A program made the position numbers and the translations under genes. The notes under the pieces were generated by a model. That model was not told the DNA's origin, did no database searches, and saw only the letters and a list, made by a program, of their open reading frames with translations. Positions 7,598-15,559 of a DNA stretch of 64,000 nt are shown piece by piece; the first letter of the stretch is position 1, and every line of letters begins with the position of its first letter. This DNA is from Rugosimonospora acidiphila (GTDB lineage: Bacteria; Actinomycetota; Actinomycetes; Mycobacteriales; Micromonosporaceae): NCBI RefSeq assembly GCF_039543385.1, contig NZ_BAABJQ010000032.1:37499-101498 (forward strand), in the 5' to 3' direction.

Positions 7598-10369
7598 TCA
7601 TTCGACGGGGTCCCCACCACCGGGTGCGCGGTTGCTGTCCATGGTCGCGAGGGCATCTCTCAGGCCCGCCCGGGAAGTGATGCCGAGTTTCGGGAAGATG
7701 CGGTAGAGGTGCGCGCCGACGGTCCGCGCCGAGAGGAACAGCTGCTCCCCGATCTCCTTGTTGGTCATACCAGTCGCGGCCATCTGGGCGATGAGAGATT
7801 CCCGGCTGGTCAGGGTCACCCGTCCTGGCTGAGGGTTCGTCCGCTGACCGGTCGCCCGCAGTTCCTGGCGGGCCTTCTCCGCCCATCTCCTCGCGCCGAG
7901 GCGTTCGAACGCCGCGCAGGCCCGGCCGAGGTGTTCCCGGGCGGCAAGCGCCGACCGGCTCCTCCTCAGGTGTTGGCCGAACAGGAGCTCAATGCGGCCC
8001 CGTTCGAACGGCCACCGGTCGGCTTCCGGGGTTCCGAGCGCCCGGTCGAACAGACTCGATGCGGTGTCCTCGTCGGCGACGAGCGCCTCGGCGGCAGTCA
8101 CCAGCATGCTGAGCCGGCCGGATATCGCCCCCACTCGGGCGGCACGGGCCGCCGCGACGTGCGCCCGGGCCTCGGCGTGGCGGTTGGTCCGGACCGCGGC
8201 CTCGACCACGTCGAGCACGGTCCAGATCGCCACCGGACGGTAGGGCGGGATGGTGCCGGCAGGGCTGATCGAGGTCGCCTCCTGGTACGCCTCCTCGTAG
8301 TCCTGGCGTCCCAGAGCGATAAGGGTGCGGGTGTAGTGGCAGAGCTGGCTCACCACTACCACACCTCTGGGTACGGCCCAGTAAATCAGCTCGTCGGTGA
8401 TCCGGTACGCCGTCTCGTCGTCGCCGCGCACGGCAGCGAGAGTGGCGACCCAGTGATCGGCTGCCCAGCGGAAGAGCCGGAGCCCGTGTTCTCTGGTCAA
8501 GGACAGCGACTCGGCCAGGTACCGTTCGCTGTCGCGCCACTGGCCCATGAAGTAGGAGTCGAGCGCCAGCAGTGCCAACGCCTGCGTCTGCACATTCAGG
8601 TCGTCCGCGGCACGCCCCAGCCGCAGCGCACGGTGCAGAGCGGCTCGACAGCCCTGCAGCCGGTCCACCCAGGAGCTGGCCAGCCCGATGAGAACGATCT
8701 CGCCGGGATCGTTGACCTGATCCAGATGCTCGATGATTCGGTCGAGTTGCCGGTACTCGGCGTCGTCGGCGCTTACGGGATCCGAGTGCGTATGCCGCAT
8801 CAGGACGACAATGTCGAATTCCGGCTTGCGCACGCGCGACACGAACGCGTCGAAGACCTTCCAGAGGTGGCTCCGCCCGCCGAAAAAGCAGACGTAGAGC
8901 AGCGTGAGCAGGGCTGCCCTGATCTGGAAGCTCGGATGCGACCGCTCGCTCACCGCGTCCAGGGCGCCGCTGAGGACACGGTGGGCAGTGTCGACGTCTC
9001 CGTCCGCGTTGAGAATGACGAACGATGTGGCCACCGCCATGTCCAGGGATCCCGCGTGGGCGGGATCGAGTTGACGAACCTCGCGCAGCGCGTCCCCGGC
9101 CAGGGCGATACCGTCCCCCAGGTGAGCACCGACGTAGGCGGCGGCGGCCAATCGCCGGGCGCGCTGCGCGTCGGCGGGGCTGAGCATCGAGGCGGTCGTG
9201 AGAGCGGTGACCGCGCCGACCGTATCGCCCCGGCCGACCAGCCGGTAGCCCGATTCTTCCAGCGAGGACGCCGCTTGCTCGTCAGGCTCGGAGCTGCTCT
9301 GCGCGATATGCCAGACCCGTCGGTCCGGGTCGTCACATACGGCCTCGGCCAATCGACGGTGGACCCGGCGGCGCTCGGCGGCCGTGGAGGCGTTGACAAC
9401 GGCCGATCGCGTCAGCGGGTGGGAGAACACCACTCGGGTGCCACGGTCCACGATGTGTACCAGTCGCCCCCGTTCCGCGGGTGCCAGCGTCTCCAGGAGT
9501 CGCTCGTGCGACGCGACCTCAAGGACGCGCAGACTCCCCGTCGTTTCAAGAGCGGCGAGCAGCAGCGACCGTCGCGTGGTATCCGGCAGGTTCTCGATCC
9601 GGGATGAGAACGCCGCCTGCAGCCGCCGGTTCAATGGGACGACGGACAGGTCGAGCGTCGCCCCACCTTGACTCGGATCGGAGAGAATCAACGGCAGTTC
9701 GACGAGGGCCAGCGGATTCCCGGCCGCCGCGGCCAACACCCTCCGTCGGTTCGCCGGCGTCAACTCCGGGCAGCGAGCCGACAGAACCGCTGCTGCCGCC
9801 CGCCCGCCCAGAGGGGCCAGCACATACTCGTCCAGCCGTGCTCGCTCGAAGAAGCCCTCGGCCGCCGGACGCATCGACCCGAGGAAGCCGCCGCGCGCTC
9901 CGGTGAGCCGCCGGGCCAGGAGCGTGAGCACCGCGGCGCTCGACCGGTCCAGCCACTGCAGGTCATCGACGAGGACGAGGATCGGCGAGCGGCGAGCCTC
10001 GGCGCGCAGCAGGTTGCGCATCGCCTCGGCGACTGTCAACCGGTCCAGTTCTACCGAAGCCCGTGGATCGAACAGCGCCTCGAGGATGGCGGCCTGCTTG
10101 CCTTCGAGGGTGGAGATCGAATCGACGACGGGGCCCAGCAGCTGCTGCAGGCCGGCGAAGCTGATGTCGGCTTCGAACTCAACCGCGGTCGCCGACAGGA
10201 CGCGGCCGCCCTCCCCCGTCCAGAGCCGGGCCGCGTGTCGGAGCAGGGTGGTCTTCCCGAGGCCGGCTTCGCCGACAATGACCAGCGACTGCCCGGACTC
10301 GCGTGAACGCTCGCAGAATCTGGCGATTACCGCGAGGGCTTCATTCCTGCCGACAATATCTGTCGTCAT
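7598..10369 (-). CDS. LAL-family LuxR transcriptional regulator (AAA ATPase + HTH)
   Basis: A 923-residue large ATP-binding LuxR-type regulator. The Walker A motif GEAGLGKT lies at residues 33-40 and a Walker B-like LVLVDDLQWLD near 130-140. A long helical, TPR-like middle follows. A C-terminal LuxR helix-turn-helix (about 855-915) contains TNKEIGEQLFLSARTVGAHL. Such proteins usually activate secondary-metabolite or catabolic genes. It is convergent with ackA and divergent from the alpha/beta hydrolase at 10707, which is a possible target. The initiator ATG 10369 has only a weak ribosome site (GACGGGAT). A second LAL regulator lies at 45953-48904. Confidence 0.9.
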   Translation of the reverse strand: MTTDIVGRNEALAVIARFCERSRESGQSLVIVGEAGLGKTTLLRHAARLWTGEGGRVLSATAVEFEADISFAGLQQLLGPVVDSISTLEGKQAAILEALFDPRASVELDRLTVAEAMRNLLRAEARRSPILVLVDDLQWLDRSSAAVLTLLARRLTGARGGFLGSMRPAAEGFFERARLDEYVLAPLGGRAAAAVLSARCPELTPANRRRVLAAAAGNPLALVELPLILSDPSQGGATLDLSVVPLNRRLQAAFSSRIENLPDTTRRSLLLAALETTGSLRVLEVASHERLLETLAPAERGRLVHIVDRGTRVVFSHPLTRSAVVNASTAAERRRVHRRLAEAVCDDPDRRVWHIAQSSSEPDEQAASSLEESGYRLVGRGDTVGAVTALTTASMLSPADAQRARRLAAAAYVGAHLGDGIALAGDALREVRQLDPAHAGSLDMAVATSFVILNADGDVDTAHRVLSGALDAVSERSHPSFQIRAALLTLLYVCFFGGRSHLWKVFDAFVSRVRKPEFDIVVLMRHTHSDPVSADDAEYRQLDRIIEHLDQVNDPGEIVLIGLASSWVDRLQGCRAALHRALRLGRAADDLNVQTQALALLALDSYFMGQWRDSERYLAESLSLTREHGLRLFRWAADHWVATLAAVRGDDETAYRITDELIYWAVPRGVVVVSQLCHYTRTLIALGRQDYEEAYQEATSISPAGTIPPYRPVAIWTVLDVVEAAVRTNRHAEARAHVAAARAARVGAISGRLSMLVTAAEALVADEDTASSLFDRALGTPEADRWPFERGRIELLFGQHLRRSRSALAAREHLGRACAAFERLGARRWAEKARQELRATGQRTNPQPGRVTLTSRESLIAQMAATGMTNKEIGEQLFLSARTVGAHLYRIFPKLGITSRAGLRDALATMDSNRAPGGGDPVE

Positions 10370-10706
10370 ATCCCGTCATGCTCTGTGTCTCGACCGATGC
10401 GGTCCGCATCAGTAGGAGGCGAATCACCCTGAATTGTATCTTCACGGTCTGGCGGAACCTCCCCGAGCAGCGGCCTGTCCGATCGACGCCCTGGTCACAG
10501 ACCTCGCTTTAGGTCCGAACATAGGACATTCCCTCCTCCCCGGCCAAGTCAGGGTGTAAGCGGGTCGGGAATCACAGTCATTTGACTGACGCACTCCGGC
10601 CGCTCCGGGCGCCAACCTTGGTCCTGGCGCTCGTCGCCCCCGGCCGGTGCAGCCGATGACGGTTGGCCGAGTCGATTCCCACGCCCTGCGATAAAGAGGA
10701 GTTCGC
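10370..10706. other. Intergenic region between LAL regulator and hydrolase
   Basis: These 337 bp separate two divergent genes and contain no convincing coding frame. Both promoters should lie here. The stretch is slightly more AT-rich near 10430-10445 and 10560-10580. I see no clear operator palindrome. Confidence 0.4.
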
Positions 10707-11411
10707 GTGCCCAATTTCCCCTCCCTCGTTCTTGTCCACGGCTCGTGGCACGGCCCGTGGATGTGGGAGCCGCTCATTGACGCGTTGCCGGGGGTGGACG
10801 TGCACGCTCTCGCGCTGCCCGCCACCGGCGAGGACCCCGCGACCCTTGGCGACCTGTATGACGACGCGGCGACAGTCGCGGCGGCGATCGCGGCCATCGA
10901 CGGTCCGGTCGTGGTCCTCGGGCACTCCTCCGGCGGAATCCCGGTAACCGAGGCCGCGACCGCTGACAACGTCCGTCGCCTCATCTACCTCGCCGCGTTC
11001 CAGCTCGACACGGGCGAGTCGCTGTTCTCCAGTGTCGGCAGCACGCCCGCACCTTGGTGGAGAGTGCACGAACGGGAGGGGCTGAGAAGCAAGGGCTACG
11101 TCGTGCCGCTGCGCCCGGAAGAGATCTTCTTCAACGACTGCGACCCGCAGGACGCGAAGCGCCACGCCTCGCGGTTGACGCTGCAGTCGTGGGCCGCCAA
11201 GACCCAGCCACTCACCCGGGCCGCGTGGCGGTCGATCCCCAGCACGTACGTCGTCTGCGAGGCCGACAACGCGATCCCCGTCTTTGGCCAGGAAGCCATG
11301 GCACAGCGCGCCGACAAGGTCGTACGCCTCAACGCCGGACACGACTCGTTCCTGTCCAAGCCGGCTGAGGTCGCCGCGCTGATCCGCGAAGAGCTGAGCG
11401 CTCTGGTCTGA
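10707..11411 (+). CDS. Alpha/beta hydrolase (esterase-like)
   Basis: A 234-residue single-domain alpha/beta hydrolase. The oxyanion region is VLVHGSWHGPWMW (about 8-20). The nucleophile elbow is GHSSG (about 71-75, Ser). The likely acid is in CEADNAIPV, and the catalytic His is in NAGHDSFLSKP near the C-terminus. The pattern resembles the plant methylesterase/hydroxynitrile lyase-like bacterial group. The GTG start follows AAAGAGGA. It stands alone and diverges from a LAL regulator. The substrate is unknown; a small ester is likely. Confidence 0.85.
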   Translation: MPNFPSLVLVHGSWHGPWMWEPLIDALPGVDVHALALPATGEDPATLGDLYDDAATVAAAIAAIDGPVVVLGHSSGGIPVTEAATADNVRRLIYLAAFQLDTGESLFSSVGSTPAPWWRVHEREGLRSKGYVVPLRPEEIFFNDCDPQDAKRHASRLTLQSWAAKTQPLTRAAWRSIPSTYVVCEADNAIPVFGQEAMAQRADKVVRLNAGHDSFLSKPAEVAALIREELSALV

Positions 11412-11623
11412 TCGACGTGGAGGCGCAGTAAGGGAGACCGACGTCAGCGCCGGCTCGGACAGACAACCAGCTAGTGGCGTGTCAGAGAACCTTTGCCTGC
11501 TCGGGTGGGCCGTGTCCGGGGTGCGGCTCTGTGGCCTGGGGTTTCGCGGTGGTGGGCGTTGTTGTCGTGCCTCTGTGCTGGACTGTCTGATGTGCCGCGG
11601 CGTCGGGATCCGATGCTGTTCGG
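11412..11623. other. Spacer before the TnpB relic
   Basis: No gene is seen. The stretch starting near 11473 may be the former end of the IS605-type element, because the TnpB fragment begins directly after it. No boundary could be fixed. Confidence 0.3.
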
Positions 11624-11935
11624 GTGGTTCACCGGACCGCCCGGGTTGGTCCGCGCCTAACCCGCGCGCAGCGGCGGCGGTGTTTGGGCCTGCTGCGGCG
11701 CGCGGGCGACGTCTGGGCCTGCACGTTGGAGATCAATCAGTGGCGGCGGCGTCGTCAGGTACCCCCGTTGGTCGGGTACCGGGAGCTGTGTGGGGAGTTG
11801 GCGGCGGCGGGTCCGGGCACGTTCGGTGAGCTGTGCACGGCGAGGGCGCGGTCGGTGTTGCGCCGGTTCTCCGACGCGTGGTTCGCGGCGGGCAAACGCC
11901 GCCGTGGTGGTGATGCGCGTCGAGGTCGGCGAATC
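11624..11935 (+). pseudogene. TnpB (IS200/IS605 OrfB) relic, N-terminal part
   Basis: The frame begins MVHRTARVGPRLTRAQRRR and continues with VWACTLEINQWRRRR and VGYRELCGELAAAGPGTFGEL, then RSVLRRFSDAWFAAGKRRR. This is the N-terminal region of actinobacterial TnpB nucleases, the ancestors of Cas12. After about residue 103 the match disappears, and no RuvC-like catalytic region or zinc ribbon follows. The frame stays open to 12193 but reads as low-quality Arg-rich sequence. No TnpA (Y1) gene is next to it. It is a truncated, inactive fragment. Confidence 0.7.
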
Positions 11936-12219
11936 CGATCGAACCTGGACTCGGTCCGGAGGTCATGCTCGTCGGGGGTGGCGGTCGTGAGCGCGTTTGG
12001 CGGGACCACGGGCTTGCGCGGTTCGCGCCATGCGCGCATAGCGGATCCCCGTTTGATCGTCTGGCGGCTTCGGGCTGGCACGCGGCCCACCTTACGAACC
12101 CTCGGCCGGCCAGGGGACGACCCGACACGGGAAGATGCGTCCCGACAACCACAACCACGTCCTGCCGCCAGATGCGGGTCCATGGAGCCGTAACCGCGTC
12201 CGTTGCGCGGTCGGCGACA

Positions 12220-14895
12220 TCAATGACCGCCAGGAGTCGGTGGGGTCATGTGTAGCTGACCAATCAGGCTGGTCGCCAGCACCTCCAAGCCGCTGCTGAT
12301 CCCGGCGGCAACGATGCCGCCCAGCGCGAGCACGAGCGCCGATGCCCAGACCGCGGTGAAGCGGGCGTTGTAGAGGTCGACGACATACCTCCAGCTGAGC
12401 CCTGTGCGGGCCATGATCACTCGATCGCCAGCGACGAACCCCAGCACGATGGCGAAGGCGAAGACCTGCAGCACCCAGACCCCGTAGCTGCGCCAGTCCG
12501 CCGGCTCGGATTCGATGAAATCGAAGATAAGAGGTGGGGCGACGATGATCGCGGCGAGGCTGATGCTCTTCGTGACGCCGGTGCGGCCCCGCAGCAGCGG
12601 GAAGAAGTACCCGAAGAAAAATCCGAACAGCCCCCACTCCCCGACCGTCCACGCGAGTTCGGACAGGTAGTAGAGCGTGCCGAAGGCACTTGATTCGGGT
12701 GACTCCGAGCGGACCTGACTCAAATAGATGACCGTCCACGGTAGGCCGACGGCGGCACCGATCCACGCTGCTAGTTTTCCGTGCCGCCATCGATCATCCA
12801 GTACCTGATCACCGACCGGTTGCTCGTCTGCCGGCAGCGCGCTGATACGGGCCTCCACGTGCCGCCGGCTCTTTTCGACAGTCTCCAACTCGGTATGTGG
12901 CGACGTGTCCAATGCGGATATCAACGCCAGACGGCGTCGACGTAGCGCGTCACGCTCCTTCGTCACCAGCGCGGCGCGCTCAACGAGCCGACTGCTGAGC
13001 CCGGGGTCGATCACCGGTCCCCCCGGGCGCAGCAGTACACCGGTCAGCGCGGCGCCTGCCAGAACCGTCACCGGTATATACGCCCATCGGTCATCCCAGT
13101 AGAACGTCAGCGCGGCCAGCACCGCGGCGCCCAGCGGGACGATCGACTCCCCGACCTCGGCACTGAAGCAAGCAAGTTGACGCAGACCCACCAGGACAAG
13201 TCCGGTGAGCACGAACCAGTTGAGGTCTGTCAGCCAATCCAAGAAGTTGACCAGTTCAAGCACGCCGACGTCGTGCTGCCGGTCGCCTCCGGGTATCAGC
13301 GCGACGATGTACGGCACGGTGGGTACCACGACCAGGGCGGCCACGACTGACACGGACAGTCGGCTCCGGGCGCCACGCCTGGCCGCGACCGCGGTCAGTG
13401 CCCTGGCCACGAACACCGCATAAGTGCCGACCGCCACGGCTGCGGCCGCAGTGAAGACGGCGACCCGGTCAAGGTTGACATTTGAATAGTCGACGGAGTC
13501 GAGCAGCCGATGTCCGGCGACCGTGGCGTCCAGGACGGCGACCACGCCGGCCGCCAGGCACCATGGGCGCCCGGCGCCCAGCACCCCGGCCAGCACACGT
13601 ACGCACCCCATGACCACTACCGACAGTGCCGCCCACCCGAGCGCGGCCTCCACGGGCCCGAGCGACGATGAGCTGTGGGCCATCATCAGGAACAATGCGA
13701 CCGTGGCGAGCTGCGCCAATCCGAACAGCCCGAACGACGTGTAGGCCAGCCAGTCACGGGACCTCGGCGCGTGGTGGATACGCTGGTCCACACCGGCGCG
13801 CCGCCGCGAACCGTCCGACCTGGTCCCGCATGCGACCGCGAGCGGAAGCAGCAGCACGACGGTCAGCACCGCCATGCTCTCAGCTACGCCGCCGTCGTCC
13901 GGCTGCCACCTCCCATGTGACGCCCAGGCCGCGAGGTGACTCTGGAAGAAAGGCCCCACGGCGACCTCGACGTCCAACAAGACGGCGAGCACCGCGCTGG
14001 CCAGGGCGACCCCCGCGCACACCGCGGCGCACCGGACGAGCCGATCTCCGAGCGGCCCGAACCACGGGCGCCCTCGCCTGAGCCACAGCAAAGCCAGGAT
14101 CGATGGCACCGCCGAGAACAGCCGCCACAGGCCGCCCCCCACGACCGGCACTCCGGCGCCACCGACGCGGCGGAGGGAAGACACGACGTTACTGTCGTGC
14201 AGATGCCTCCACTTCGCGACGACAAGGTCAGCGGACTCGGCCTCGGTGCGGTCGATGGTGGCGGTCGACCCTTGATAGGTCACGGAGTTGGCGGGCGCGG
14301 GGACGAACACGGACTGGTCGCCGCGCTCGATCACCACCCGGTCGGTGTCGGCGTTGAGGGCTTGCGCGGACGCCACCCGCACGTCAATCTCGGGCAGCAT
14401 CGTGTTGTACGGATCGGCGTCGAGGTGGAGATGACCGGTTGACTCGTCAACGCGTATCGCCGTGGGCGCGTGAAACGTCAGTAAGGTCGTAACCCGGTCG
14501 TGGAAGCCCAGTGGGAACTCCCCCACACTCACCGTGCCGAGCAGGTCCTCCACGAACTCGTCCGTGTCGTCGACCCGCTGGCCGGCCTCCGTCGCCTGGT
14601 AAACCGGATCGGTCAGCGGCAGCCACAGGTCGTAGCTGGCGTAGAGCGTCCCATCCGAGACGTGCAGGTTGAGCTGGCGGCGGATCGGCTGCGCATTGCC
14701 CGCGCCTTCGGCGGCTCTGCCCTGCCAGAATCGCTGAGGGGACCTCCATAGTGGCGAGGCATCGACAGCGCTGTCGAGCGCAGGCCCGACGAGCGTTGTC
14801 ATGACGTCGAGCGCGACGACCGCGACCACGGGGAGGACGACGATCGCCGCGATCCGCTTCCACCACCGTCGGGTAGCACTGCCGCGTGTGCCCAC
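12220..14895 (-). CDS. Large multi-pass membrane protein with N-terminal extracytoplasmic domain, unknown function
   Basis: An 891-residue protein I do not recognise. GTG 14895 is preceded by GGGAG. An N-terminal signal-anchor (IAAIVVLPVVAVVALDVM, about 15-32) is followed by a roughly 200-residue soluble region expected outside the membrane. Then come many hydrophobic segments, among them LLPLAVACG, LAQLATVALFLMMAH, VVAALVVVPTVPYIVAL and VLAALTFYW. A cytoplasmic linker (about 660-720, rich in Arg/Glu with LVTKERDALRRRRLAL) precedes a last group of four or so segments. No catalytic motif is evident. It stands alone between a TnpB relic and an IS256 relic. Confidence 0.75.
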   Translation of the reverse strand: MGTRGSATRRWWKRIAAIVVLPVVAVVALDVMTTLVGPALDSAVDASPLWRSPQRFWQGRAAEGAGNAQPIRRQLNLHVSDGTLYASYDLWLPLTDPVYQATEAGQRVDDTDEFVEDLLGTVSVGEFPLGFHDRVTTLLTFHAPTAIRVDESTGHLHLDADPYNTMLPEIDVRVASAQALNADTDRVVIERGDQSVFVPAPANSVTYQGSTATIDRTEAESADLVVAKWRHLHDSNVVSSLRRVGGAGVPVVGGGLWRLFSAVPSILALLWLRRGRPWFGPLGDRLVRCAAVCAGVALASAVLAVLLDVEVAVGPFFQSHLAAWASHGRWQPDDGGVAESMAVLTVVLLLPLAVACGTRSDGSRRRAGVDQRIHHAPRSRDWLAYTSFGLFGLAQLATVALFLMMAHSSSSLGPVEAALGWAALSVVVMGCVRVLAGVLGAGRPWCLAAGVVAVLDATVAGHRLLDSVDYSNVNLDRVAVFTAAAAVAVGTYAVFVARALTAVAARRGARSRLSVSVVAALVVVPTVPYIVALIPGGDRQHDVGVLELVNFLDWLTDLNWFVLTGLVLVGLRQLACFSAEVGESIVPLGAAVLAALTFYWDDRWAYIPVTVLAGAALTGVLLRPGGPVIDPGLSSRLVERAALVTKERDALRRRRLALISALDTSPHTELETVEKSRRHVEARISALPADEQPVGDQVLDDRWRHGKLAAWIGAAVGLPWTVIYLSQVRSESPESSAFGTLYYLSELAWTVGEWGLFGFFFGYFFPLLRGRTGVTKSISLAAIIVAPPLIFDFIESEPADWRSYGVWVLQVFAFAIVLGFVAGDRVIMARTGLSWRYVVDLYNARFTAVWASALVLALGGIVAAGISSGLEVLATSLIGQLHMTPPTPGGH

Positions 14896-15125
14896 ACCAG
14901 CTCCCGAGTCATTGACCGATGCCTAGGTGTGCGATCCTGCCAAAAGTGCCTTGGAAGCTGTCCGAGCCGAACGGCTAGAACTCGACCGTCCAGTAGTCCA
15001 CCACACCCGCACATCGTGGCGTTCTACGAACAGCTACGTACAGACTTTTCCGATCACCCGCCATACGATCCGCACTCACCGTGGATGTCGATGCGGCTGG
15101 CTGTGGGTATCGACCACCTCATCAT
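14896..15125. other. Spacer holding a short protein-like relic
   Basis: A plus-strand frame around 15005-15140 reads HIVAFYEQLRTDFSDHPPY and SPWMSMRLAVGIDHLIMHLS. This looks like decayed coding sequence, but I cannot name it. The rest looks non-coding. Confidence 0.3.
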
Positions 15126-15300
15126 GCACCTGAGCTTCGGCAGTACCCCGCGATCGTCAAGCTCTGGGAGAACGCCTGGGCGGAGTTCACGCCGTTCCTG
15201 GCTTTCGACGTGGAGATCCGTAAGGTCATCTGCTCCACCAACGCGATCGAGAGCGTCAACGCCCGCACCCGCAGGGCTGTTCGCGCCCGCGGCTTCATGC
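15126..15300 (+). pseudogene. IS256-family (Mutator-type) transposase, C-terminal fragment
   Basis: The frame reads QYPAIVKLWENAWAEFTPFL, then FDVEIRKVICSTNAIESVNAR and TRRAVRARG. This is the well-conserved C-terminal block of IS256 transposases; the Glu of NAIES is the third catalytic acid. The first two catalytic Asp regions and the true C-terminus are missing. It is flanked by unrelated sequence, so it is a decayed remnant. Confidence 0.85.
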
Positions 15301-15486
15301 GGCGACCGCCGTGAGACGCGCGACACATGGCCGCCGCTGACAGCAGCATCGCGGCAGGAATTCGGGCCGCCCATAGAAGAACGCCCAGCACGTCGTAGCA
15401 GGACAGCGGGTTCGCCTGCCCGTTCGGCATCGCAAGCTTCGCGCCTGCCGGCCCCGGCTCGCCCGAGCCCGGCTCTGCCCGAGGTG

Positions 15487-15552
15487 TTGACAGCTGCGCA
15501 AGCGAAATGGCAACGTTGCCATTTGTGATCATGGCAGGACCTCACATAGGAG
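15487..15552 (+). promoter_or_regulatory. Promoter/operator with a perfect 20-bp LacI-type palindrome
   Basis: A consensus TTGACA (15487-15492) is followed 12 bp later by the perfect palindrome AAATGGCAACGTTGCCATTT (15505-15524). Its centre CAACGTTG with a CG axis is typical of LacI-family operators. A ribosome site AGGAG (15548-15552) precedes the GTG/ATG start of the GH43-like gene. A repressor here would block the promoter. The obvious candidate is the LacI-family gene 18443-19495 just beyond the target gene. Confidence 0.75.
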
Positions 15553-15559
15553 TGGGCTC

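Noticed and set aside
7538..9607. Plus-strand open frame of 689 codons
   Set aside because: Antisense shadow of the LAL regulator, with no family features of its own.
11624..11935. TnpB-like gene as a functional RNA-guided nuclease
   Set aside because: The RuvC-like catalytic residues and zinc ribbon are absent; only the N-terminal part remains.
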